Below, piece by piece: positions 40,317 to 49,195 of a stretch of DNA of 64,000 nt. How positions within the stretch are numbered: position 1 is the first letter of the stretch; every line of letters starts with the position of its first letter. The notes under the pieces were generated by a model that was not told where the DNA came from, ran no database searches, and was given only the letters and a program-made list of their open reading frames with translations. The stretch comes from Gracilaria gracilis (taxonomy: Eukaryota > Rhodophyta > Florideophyceae > Gracilariales > Gracilariaceae): the NCBI GenBank assembly GCA_030374805.1, contig JARGSG010000014.1, positions 310,001 through 374,000 on the forward strand, given 5' to 3'. Position numbers and translations under genes: made by a program.

Positions 40317-42848
40317 ATGCCGTCGCAACTGGCCCTCAACTCCCTCCCAGAGGACCTACTCGCCCACGTCCTGCGCTTCGCCTCCGGCGCCCAGCGCCGC
40401 GACAACCGCCCCACCCCCGCCGTCACCCTGGACAACTGGAGGCTCGCTGCCGTCAGCACCGCCTTCCGCCGCGCCTACCTCTCCAACCTCACCTCCCTCT
40501 CGCTCAACAACCCCTCCGCAAAGCGCCTCGCCCTGCTGGGATGGCAGCCCCTGCGTCCGTGCACCTCGCTGCGTCACGTCAAAATCACCCCGAACAGCAA
40601 GCTGTCCGACACCGAGGTTGTATCGCTCTTCCAGTTCCTCACCGACATTGGTGTCCAACTGAAGAAGGTGCAGATCTCCTTGTCGAACCGAATCACCCAC
40701 CGAGCACTCGAGTCGCTCACGGAGTCCTTCTCGTGCTCCATCGTCGACCTGAAGCTCCACGTGCCGTGGGAGCGTCGCGTGCGTCGACGAACCGCCCCGC
40801 CCATCCACCACAACTTCCTCATGGCCCCGGAGCATCCCGAGCTGGCCGAGGATGAGCACGCCACCCCGGATTCCACCCCGGACAACTCTCCACCGGCGTC
40901 TCCCCACCTCCCGCCGCTTGCCGTCCCCGCCCCTCCTCAACCGCCCGTCGCCATGGGTCCGCAGCTCATGCTGCCCCCACCACACCCGCCACAGGTCATG
41001 TTCGCCTTTCAGGTCGACCCTGTGCCGGAGCCGCCGCTGCCCGACTTGGCGCTGCCGCCGCACGTATTCGACGCTGCCGCCTTCCCGGATGCGCACGCGC
41101 CGCAACACCCACCGCCACCGCCGCAGCAGCATCCGTTTGATTACCCGGTGCTCGGTGCGTCTGAACCTGCGGTGGCCGATGCGCAGCCGGTTGAATCCGA
41201 CAACTTCCCGGTCGATAACTTGCTGCTGCCGATGTGGGATGGCGCTGAGCTGCCCATCGATCCGTTTGAACCGCAGCCACAATCACCGCCGAATCCACCG
41301 CCTGCGCATCCGCACGCCGCGCAACACCACCAGCCGCCACCGCCGCCGCAACAACCCATGGCACATATGGCGCAGCCAGTCGCGCCGAACGCGGTGGCGG
41401 AGCACGGGCTGCCGCAAGCGCCACAGCCGAATGCTGCGCAGCCTGTGGTGGAGCAGCCGAATGCGCCGCCGCTCGAGGAAACGCCCGACGGAAGCGCCGA
41501 TGGTCAGTCTGCGTCGGAACTGCCCGCCCCGATCGAACAGGCCATCCAGGACCTCAGCGAGTTCCTGCATCAGCAGAATGGCTTGCTGAATGGCCAAGAT
41601 CCGTTTATGCCTCCGGTTGAAAACCCTCCGGTTGAAAACCCGCACGAGATGATGCTTCAGCTAATTCAAAACTTCAACCAGATGCAGGACGGCGGTGCGT
41701 GGAACGGCGACGATGGACAGCAGCAGCAGGCCGATCAGGCTGGTGATGATGGCGAGGACGCTGACGACCAGCCGGAGGACAATAATGCACCGCCGGAACC
41801 AAACTTTCACCCGGCGCTGCTGCTGGAGCACTTATCATGTCGGCCCACTCTTACAGATGAAGTGCTCGTGACGGCGGTTACGCGTATGCCAAACCTGCGG
41901 TCGCTCAATCTTGATCGCGCGCGGTACATCACGGACGTGTCAGTCTTTGCGTTGCGAAACCTCACGATGCTGCAGAGTCTCCGTCTGTGCTACAATCACT
42001 ACGTGACGGACCTTCCCTTGAAGCACGTGTTGGCGAACCTGCCCAACTTGCACTCTCTTCGGTTGCAAGATATGCCGTTCATTGGAAACGGGTCCATGGA
42101 GGCGTTGTGCTCTTTCAAGAAGAAGTCCAAATTGAGAGTGTTGGAACTTTCTAAAGTCGGAAGGGTGACGGATGAAGCTGTGAAGAAGCTTGTCAACTCG
42201 TGCCAAAATCTGGAATCTGTTCACATTGCAGACTGTCCCAAGATCTCGTGTGAAACAGCATCCCACTTGAGCTGCTCCCAAAGTCTAGAAGAGATCTACT
42301 TCAAGCCCGTGGTGCGTTATCCGATCATGAACCGTACACCTGTTCACTTGTCGTGCGCTTCATCGCGATTGCGATCGCTCACACTGGTTGGATGCCGAAA
42401 CATCACGCTGGACGGCATCTTAGCGCTGGGTAATCTTCCGGGACTGCGGCAGCTGCATTTGACTGGTCTTGGGCCCGTGTCACAGGATGTCATGAGGGCC
42501 TTGGGAACTTTTCCGAGATTGGATGACATCTTATTACAAGGGGATATGCATCTGACTGATTTGGGCGTGAAGGTGTTGTGTGGGAGACGCGGGCATCGAT
42601 TCTTGCATCTTGCGCTGAAGGACCGAACTGAGAACATCACGTATGATGGCTTGGATAGTATTGTGACGTGGTGCACTTCATTGCGGGCTTTAGAGGTTCA
42701 TGGCATGTTCAAATCTGATGCCATTGATAGGGTGCGCGACTGTTTACCCAACACAAACATAACTGTGGCTTATAACGGCGGCGTAAAGAGCTTTGTAGAA
42801 GGGCGTGGAGGTGTTTGGGATCCGGTGATTCATATGGATGAAGGGTAG
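40317..42848 (+). CDS. F-box/leucine-rich-repeat protein with a Pro-rich linker
   Basis: An intronless 843-aa protein starting at the ATG at 40317 (MPSQLALNSLPEDLLAHVLR); the LNSLPEDLLAHVL segment is the F-box that binds SKP1. A first LRR-like stretch follows (SLSLNNPSAKRLALLG, LRHVKITPNSKLSD), then ~300 residues of Pro/Gln/Ala/His-rich low complexity (about 185-480). A C-terminal solenoid of ~10 leucine-rich repeats of the AMN1/FBXL type follows (LRSLNLDRARYITDVSVFAL, LESVHIADCPKISCET, LRSLTLVGCRNITLDGI). It is probably a substrate receptor of an SCF ubiquitin ligase. The insertion of a long disordered linker between F-box and LRRs is unusual. It lies at the right edge of the GC-rich section. 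Confidence 0.82.
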   Translation: MPSQLALNSLPEDLLAHVLRFASGAQRRDNRPTPAVTLDNWRLAAVSTAFRRAYLSNLTSLSLNNPSAKRLALLGWQPLRPCTSLRHVKITPNSKLSDTEVVSLFQFLTDIGVQLKKVQISLSNRITHRALESLTESFSCSIVDLKLHVPWERRVRRRTAPPIHHNFLMAPEHPELAEDEHATPDSTPDNSPPASPHLPPLAVPAPPQPPVAMGPQLMLPPPHPPQVMFAFQVDPVPEPPLPDLALPPHVFDAAAFPDAHAPQHPPPPPQQHPFDYPVLGASEPAVADAQPVESDNFPVDNLLLPMWDGAELPIDPFEPQPQSPPNPPPAHPHAAQHHQPPPPPQQPMAHMAQPVAPNAVAEHGLPQAPQPNAAQPVVEQPNAPPLEETPDGSADGQSASELPAPIEQAIQDLSEFLHQQNGLLNGQDPFMPPVENPPVENPHEMMLQLIQNFNQMQDGGAWNGDDGQQQQADQAGDDGEDADDQPEDNNAPPEPNFHPALLLEHLSCRPTLTDEVLVTAVTRMPNLRSLNLDRARYITDVSVFALRNLTMLQSLRLCYNHYVTDLPLKHVLANLPNLHSLRLQDMPFIGNGSMEALCSFKKKSKLRVLELSKVGRVTDEAVKKLVNSCQNLESVHIADCPKISCETASHLSCSQSLEEIYFKPVVRYPIMNRTPVHLSCASSRLRSLTLVGCRNITLDGILALGNLPGLRQLHLTGLGPVSQDVMRALGTFPRLDDILLQGDMHLTDLGVKVLCGRRGHRFLHLALKDRTENITYDGLDSIVTWCTSLRALEVHGMFKSDAIDRVRDCLPNTNITVAYNGGVKSFVEGRGGVWDPVIHMDEG

Positions 42849-43754
42849 GTTTTTCGGGGTTGGTTGCGAATGTCTGGGACTATCTCTTTCCGAAGTACGA
42901 CGCGGCTTTTGTTGGCCCGTCACCCAGTCATCGCAAGCACGGGGTGGCTATTTTAGTGGAGCGAACATGGGAAAGAAGAGGGGGCTTTCCGTGGGAGATG
43001 TGATTATTTGTTACGATTAAGATCACTTGTCGGGCGGGGGCTTGCCTGACATTGGGTTTTTGGGTTGTTACGGCTCGGTCCTGTACAGTCTTCGAGATGG
43101 ATAACTCCATCCGCCTAACTTGCGACCGCTGTACCCTTGGTACCGCATATTGTAATTATTAACTGAGTGACTAAAATGTATTGCTAACATCAGCTTGCTA
43201 TCAATCCTCTCTTCAAATGGAATGCTCAATAAGACACTTTATCTAGAGTTAGGAAGCGACAGGACGCGGTGAAGATACATATCATGCAAAGAATAGAACA
43301 AGCACCAAAGCTATGCTCCAAATGCTGTTCTAACGTGACCATTGCTCTCCTGAAGAGAGAAGATGTTGTTGGCGACCTATTCTTGTAATTCCCAACTTGT
43401 GGTCTCGATTTAGATATCTATGGAGAGAAGGTTTTGTTGCGCTGATGCGTTCAGGAGCGCGTTTTGTCTCGGTGCCCCCTCTAACCCGATCACCGAGTAA
43501 CCTTAGAGATACCGTTTACCACATGCTGGCTCTACGGCTCGAACGAACCGTCCTACAGCCGCTGCCGTGAACCGGCGACGCTGGAAGCTGTGCACCCAGG
43601 AGCACGCAACTGAGTGACCAACAACCATTTCAAATTCCATAAATAGATGAAGGCCTCGTTGAACGAACGAGGTTCATTCGTTGTAAAGTTACGTAATTTT
43701 ACAGTACGTGTACTTTACAAGTATCTAGTTTACCAATCGAGCGCACTAAACATG
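42849..43754. other. intergenic region with two hairpins
   Basis: About 0.9 kb between the F-box gene and the transposon block. No gene or tRNA was recognised. Two adjacent hairpins lie at 43654-43672 and 43681-43720. Confidence 0.5.
43654..43720. repeat. two adjacent hairpins
   Basis: CCTCGTT-GAACG-AACGAGG is a perfect 7-bp stem with a 5-base loop (43654-43672). Nine bases later, TTGTAAAGTTACGTA pairs with the sequence ending TACTTTACAA (43681-43720), an AT-rich stem with small bulges. Confidence 0.5.
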
Positions 43755-43756
43755 TA

Positions 43757-45987
43757 AAGGGGGGGTGCACCTTTCTTTGAACATGACGAAAATTCTTGAA
43801 CGCTTAAATTGCACATAAAACGCAACATATTGCTCTGAATCAGAGAGCTCCTCACTTCTTCCCCAAATGTCTCCAAACTTTGTGGATAAATTTAAAAACC
43901 AATCTGATCATTCGTCTCAGCGCAGTTTCAAAAACAAATAGTGCGCTTTTCATACAGATTCAACATCATATGATGCAATCATATGCAATTCGTGTCAGCC
44001 AAAGGAGACATCCATCCGTTCAGTAGTCTCCCTAACGGCTATCCCCCACCAATGGCTCCTAGAACCGCCGACGCTCGCGAGACACCCATCTCTCTGGCTC
44101 TGACCGCCATCTCAAATGGTGAGCATTACCGAACCGCAGCAAAGCGGTTCAAAATACCAATATCTACATTGCACTACCGCCAGAACAACTACAAGAACGC
44201 CACTGTGGGACGACGCCGAGGTCTTACGGACGCAGAGAAAACCTCTATTGTTTCTTTTTTATTACGGTATGCTTCACAGGAAACGCCACTAACCAATCAT
44301 CATCTACGTGAAGCCATTTGTATTATCTGTGATCACATGACGCATGAGCAACGCCGTTCACTACAGTTTAACCCTACGTCAATAAGTGAATATGTTATAC
44401 GCAGCTTTCGAAAAAAGCACAGAAACAAGTTGTCTTTCTCACGCCCTCTGGCACAAGAAAACAAGCGATTTCACACGGTGAATGCCGAAACCTTGACACA
44501 TCACTTTGCTACATTGCAAAAAATTGTGGCTGAGAATGACATTGATGCGTTTAGAGTGTTCAATCTGGATGAAGTTGGGGTGACTCCGGACAAGGATATT
44601 AGTGGAGTGACTTCCTTGCGACGGTTGCTTCCCCGACATGGCTCCAAAGACATGCTTATGAATGAGTATGGTTACAAGAATCGTATAACTCTTATGCCGG
44701 TCGTCAGTGCAACGAGAGGGACTGGGCCTCTGCTCGTGGTTGTGAAAGGAAACAGGATTCCCTACCGTACTGTTCTCCGAAACGGAGTCGCAGTGCAAGA
44801 TACCCTCGTCGTAAATCTGCCCCGTGGAGCCGTCATTGCCACGAGATATGAAAACGGTGGGGTGGACAGAGCCAATTTCAACTCTTGGGGAGCTAAATGT
44901 GTTCAGTATACCGCTGATTTGACAGCCGGAGGGCGCAAGGTGCTGCTCGTTTACGACGCTTATAGAGCGCACTTGTCTTTGGAAGTTTTGGAATTGTTCT
45001 ACAGGAGTAGTATAGTTGTCTATGAATTACCGGCACATACTTCAGGGAAGACACAACCACTAGATGCCGTCACCTTTTCGTCGTTTAAGTCGCATTTGAA
45101 CCGAGTGAGCGCTGAGGTCACACTTAGTGATCGAGACACAAACGTTGATTTATTTGTGCTCATGGCGCTGATAAGGGAAGCATATTATGCTTCGTTTACT
45201 AGGGAGATTATCAAAGCAGGTTTTCGGTGCAGTGGTTTATGGCCATTGGCACCTGAGCGTTTGCTGAGTGTGCCACGACCGGCAACTGCGACTCTGGAAA
45301 AAACGCTAACAGTGGACGAACTGCAAGGTTTATTTCAGCAACGCTGTGCGGAGTATAAGGACAAAGTGCTGGGAGAGGACGCTACTCTGCTGGATTGTGG
45401 CTATGTAGATACAACTAACGGGTGCGTGATGACAGCAAACTATGTCATGGAACTTGCTAGATCTAAGCGAGCTGCAGACGTAGCGCACAAGGCCGAAGAG
45501 CAGCGCAAGCAACTTGCCCGAGCGTCTGCTGCAGACGCTCGTCTCGAAGTGCAACTGAAGGCCGCACAGGCCTTCAACTCTGATCGTATGCGTGTGCGGG
45601 CTCTCCTGGCGAGGATGTCCGTAGAGCGTTTTAGGGTGCGGCAGCGCCCTATGGGGCTGCGACGCGCGATTGCTCGTCGCCGAACGGCTGCTAGGAAGCA
45701 GAGGTTCTGATGACGTGGAGCGCTGTGCGAGTTTCAAATAAAGGGTTTTTTGCAGGGCCAATGCACCGTGTGTGTTCGATCTTTTTCGTCGTTTGCGTGC
45801 GAGGCGACTGCTGCACTGTTGCTCTAATTTTGGTGTCAGTCTAGCTCTGTTTTGCTTGAAGTCCTGACCACTCATTCACTGAGACGTGGCGCTTTCAGTG
45901 ATGTCAGTTTTGTAATTAGGCGCCTTCTGTAGGCTGAAATATAACCTAAACTTTCGTTTCTGTTCGAAAAAAGCTTTACCCCCCCTT
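43757..45987 (+). mobile_element. pogo-like (Tc1/mariner superfamily) DNA transposon, apparently intact
   Basis: A 2231-bp element with ~28-bp terminal inverted repeats: both ends read AAGGGGGGGT inward, and the next ~18 bases match at most positions (CTTT, then GAACA). The flanks are TA on both sides (43755-43756 and 45988-45989), the duplication expected for this superfamily. It encodes one uninterrupted transposase. The G7 terminal tract is unusual. Confidence 0.88.
43983..45710 (+). CDS. pogo-like transposase (DDE_1 family)
   Basis: A 575-aa single frame. An N-terminal helix-turn-helix reads YRTAAKRFKIPISTLHYR, as in Psq/pogo DNA-binding domains. The DDE_1 catalytic core shows VFNLDEVGVTP (first Asp), LVYDAYRAHL (second Asp) and TQPLDAVTFSSFK (third acidic residue, Asp), so all three catalytic positions are filled in a DDD arrangement typical of pogo. 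GFRCSGLWPLAPE is the family's 'aF...Gi.P.n' segment. The basic C-terminus ends RRRTAARKQRF. The start could alternatively be the second Met at 44052 (MAPRTADARE). It is flanked by the element's own inverted repeats, so it may be an autonomous copy. Confidence 0.88.
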   Translation: MQFVSAKGDIHPFSSLPNGYPPPMAPRTADARETPISLALTAISNGEHYRTAAKRFKIPISTLHYRQNNYKNATVGRRRGLTDAEKTSIVSFLLRYASQETPLTNHHLREAICIICDHMTHEQRRSLQFNPTSISEYVIRSFRKKHRNKLSFSRPLAQENKRFHTVNAETLTHHFATLQKIVAENDIDAFRVFNLDEVGVTPDKDISGVTSLRRLLPRHGSKDMLMNEYGYKNRITLMPVVSATRGTGPLLVVVKGNRIPYRTVLRNGVAVQDTLVVNLPRGAVIATRYENGGVDRANFNSWGAKCVQYTADLTAGGRKVLLVYDAYRAHLSLEVLELFYRSSIVVYELPAHTSGKTQPLDAVTFSSFKSHLNRVSAEVTLSDRDTNVDLFVLMALIREAYYASFTREIIKAGFRCSGLWPLAPERLLSVPRPATATLEKTLTVDELQGLFQQRCAEYKDKVLGEDATLLDCGYVDTTNGCVMTANYVMELARSKRAADVAHKAEEQRKQLARASAADARLEVQLKAAQAFNSDRMRVRALLARMSVERFRVRQRPMGLRRAIARRRTAARKQRF

Positions 45988-46364
45988 TAGTTAGAGCATC
46001 TCCACCGGGAAGAGAGCAAAGCACCAAATCACATATTTGCTGTGCAGTGCTTCTCCACCGGCAAAGAAAAGGGAGCAAAATTTTGAACAGCTACCCAGAA
46101 GGCGAGAGTATTTGCATCTTTTGCTTCTTGAAATTGAAGCTGTTCAAAGCACCGAGACCATTGCACTACATTTGCAAAGACCATTGGCAGTAGATGCCCA
46201 CATTTCGCGCCACTTTGACCAAAACACCCAGTTCACGACACAAGGAAACACTCTATGACTGTCTTCCTGGACATAACCTGATCGTACCGCCTCGCAGTAG
46301 ACCTTTGTAGAAGTTCCAGAGTGGAATAACGAGTTAAATACACCTTCCGCTGGAACGTTTTAGT

Positions 46365-47206
46365 ATGAGCTCTTCCGGTCCTGCCACAGAGACCAAAAAG
46401 ACAACCACGCACGGTCCCAGTTTTACACCGCACGAAGACGCGTGTGTTGCTCGCGCCTATCTACGGACCTCTAAAGATCCCATCCTCGGCACCAACAGAA
46501 AGAAGAAGATGTTTTATGAAAGGGTGGCTAAGGTTTACAACACTGTACACAAACCTGTAAACCGTGCGGCACAATCGGTGAAGTCAATACGGAACCGTGT
46601 ATAGCTGCTAACTACAAAACGTCAGCAGTTCTCAAGCTGCTACACACGAGCTCTTCGCGCCAACCCAAGTGGGTACACCGACGACGACAAGCTAAACATA
46701 TGTAATGCGCTGTACAATGAGATAGACTTCAACACGCCCAATAATGACGTGGGAGAGCCGTTCAAGTTCTTCCCGGCATGGAATCACCTCCGCAAACACC
46801 CCAAGTTCAGTACCGAACCCCACACCAGCGCACATGAAAAAGACCAAACGAATATTTCTGTCTAAAACAATATAATCTCTCCAACCGAGAGTGTAAACTC
46901 TAAATCAAATACCCCTACCATCGAAGAGGGAGCTAAACAACCTGTGAAGGAAGAACCGCAGGTCCGCCCAGTAGGGAGGAAGGCTGCTAAGGATATGATG
47001 GTTCGACAGAAACAACACGGAAAACGTATGAACATCGCCAGGGAGGCAGTTTCGCTACAGAAGGAACGCTCAAAAGAACTGAAACGCCAAAACGATATTC
47101 TGTTGTTCACCACGAAAGAAATTGACTGTACGGAAGCGCAAAAATATCTACAAATCACCAGGAAGCGCGTTTTGGAAGAACTGCGTGCCGATGCAGCAAA
47201 GAAACA
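46365..47206 (+). pseudogene. Harbinger Myb/SANT-like helper gene, broken
   Basis: From the ATG at 46365 (MSSSGPATETKK) the frame shows the Harbinger-associated trihelix: FTPHEDACVARAYLRTSKDP, then GTNRKKKMFYERV. It later reads NPSGYTDDDKLNICNALYNE and FKFFPAWNHLRKHPKF, and RPVGRKAAKDMM near the end. Two in-frame stops interrupt it (TAG at 46602, TAA near 46863) with no frameshift. An LTR retrotransposon entered at 47206; the last ~110 bp lie beyond it and close at a TAG near 57305. These proteins help the transposase bind DNA and enter the nucleus. Dead in this copy. Confidence 0.85.
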
Positions 47207-47755
47207 TGTGGTATAATGCACAAAAAGGGAGAGAGTCCGAAGCGGTTTTGAGACGAGACGGAAGCGGCGGTAGCGTACAGTCTTGTGACTGTAATGAATC
47301 CGAGCGGAGAGAAGGGGCGGAAGCACCGGGCGGTCGAGGAGAGAGTGGACGATTGGTATCACCAGGCACGTACAGGAACGTGCGGAAGGGTACAAACGGT
47401 CTGAGAAACCCAATAAAGGAGTAGCCGTGCGGTCTATCGTTAGTGCAAACTAGCGAAGAAGACGTTCGGCAGAAGATGCTTGTCGTTTACGATTGGGGGC
47501 CTCGGGAGATCCGAGCTACAACTAAATATCGGGTCTGGGCCCCATTACTAACTACTGTACGATTGGTCTAATTTGCAGTGTCACTACCAAGTCCATACAC
47601 GTGGCCAACTTGTACGTTCGGCCAATCCGTTCGGCACTCGATCACCAACCTGTACACGTGGCGGTGCCACTGCACCGGCCAACCGTGCACTACCCCTTCG
47701 TACGTGAACGGCCAATCGGATATACAGAGCCCCAACCCGGGCCCACTATACTACA
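47207..47755 (-). repeat. 3' LTR of the chromovirus
   Basis: A 549-bp LTR with TG...CA ends (TGTGGTATA and CTATACTACA). It contains two CACGTG motifs (47598-47603 and 47655-47660). Confidence 0.93.
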
Positions 47756-47849
47756 GATCCCCCTCCTAGATTTGCGCTCCGCCCTCGGAGCGCCGCGTAG
47801 CGTCGATAAGTCGTTGCGCTTACGTCCGTCTGGTCGAGAGGGCGCCATA

Positions 47850-48900
47850 GCATCCGTTCGGAAAATTTGCCCAGAAAGAGCGGGGCGAAGCCATGCCAAA
47901 ATTTCCTGAAGGGAGCGACGAAAAGAGCCTTGTGTATGTGTTAAGGAGTCCAAACCGAGCGGGGCGATACGTGATGGTACGCGAACGAAGACGCGTTCCG
48001 CGTCACCTGGTGTGTACGCGACGACGTATAACTATGCGGGTCACAGGTGCCCGTTTGAGCGCTGTCGATGTCCCTGGCACGTCATACGCACGAGTCCAAT
48101 CGGTCACCATACGAAGCGTAAGGAGCGGAACTTATAAGCTGCGAGCTCGGCCGACAGCGGGGTGTCCGCGTGGTCCTACCCGTTCCGGAATACGTGCCAA
48201 GCGCGTATCGAGTCCGCACAGTGAACAGGACGCCGCAGTGCCCGTTTGGAATTTTTGCCCTGAAACGTCGGGGCGAAGCCATGCCCAAATTTCCCAAGCG
48301 GCTGATGGAGATCACTGTACGAGTGACTGGTGCTTACAGGGATCTGAGCGGACGACATAAGGCACGAAGTGGCCGTGGTGCCCAACGACGACTGCCTTCA
48401 GGAACGCCCGTGGTCGCGGCGTCAGCGTAGTCCGATACGATTCGACGCCGTATACGTCCGATTGGAGCACTATGACGCCCTCCAGGGCTCGATGGGAATC
48501 GGTTGAGGCCTGAAAGTCCGCCAAAGGTTTAGTAGTGATCCATTCGGTGTACGCTGAGGTCATTCGGGCCTACGGTGTCCGTTTCGGAAAATTTGCCTAC
48601 CAAGGGCGGGGCGAAGCCATGGCCAAATTTTCAGTACAGAAGAACGAAACGGCGTAACCGTGGCAGCAGAAAAACCACAAACCGAACGGATCAGCGCCGA
48701 GCAGGTGCACGCAGTGGCATCAGCATGAAACTCTGTGCGTTGAACGAACGAGGCTGCTTCGTGCAACACTGCACCGAACGTGCGCGTGTCCGGTCGTCGA
48801 AGCGCCGTACGTAAAGGTAAGATTGGAGATATCCGTTCGGGAAAGGTGCCCATCACACACGGGGCGAAGCTACGCCCAATTTTCCGAAGGTGACTGTAGA
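47850..48900. repeat. four copies of a ~60-bp hairpin module in the retroelement's non-coding region
   Basis: At about 47853, 48242, 48579 and 48833 the same module recurs: CCGTTCGGAAAATTTGCC, ~10 variable bases, CGGGGCGAAGCCATG, then GCCAAATTTTCC or close variants. The first and last parts are nearly reverse complementary (GGAAAATTTG with CAAATTTTC), so each copy can fold into a stem with the CGGGGCGAAG box in the loop. The spacing between copies shortens (about 388, 338, 253 bp). Confidence 0.7.
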
Positions 48901-49019
48901 AGGTACTGTACGAATGGACGCGTCGCGGAGCGCTCACCGTGTTATGTACGAGCGGACATATCGACAGATGCTGACCGCAGCGAAGGCGTGCAGGTATCCC
49001 AATCGGTACGTACGGTTCG

Positions 49020-49195
49020 TTTCTGAGGAGAACGTCCGACGGGTGTCCGAATCGGCGCGCACGCTTTGTCTCGAAGGAGAACGTCCAACGGGTGTCCGAA
49101 TCGGCGCGCACGGTACGCCTCGACGGAGAACGTCCGGCAGAGGTCCAAATCGGCACGCGCGCGGTACGCCTCGAAGGAGAACGCCCAGCAAGTGG
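49020..49195. repeat. three tandem ~58-bp repeats in the retroelement
   Basis: Units beginning GGAGAACGTCCGACGGGTGT and continuing CCGAATCGGCGCGCACG are repeated three times with a few differences. Confidence 0.8.

Noticed and set aside
43441-43620. A GC-rich stretch resembling a structured RNA (5S-like or tRNA-like).
   Set aside because: No consensus boxes or consistent stem pattern could be found.
46598-46640. An intron spanning the TAG stop of the Harbinger Myb-like gene (GTGTAT...GCTAAC...CAG).
   Set aside because: It would be only 29 bp, below plausible intron size, and its removal would shift the downstream frame, which is already continuous without it.
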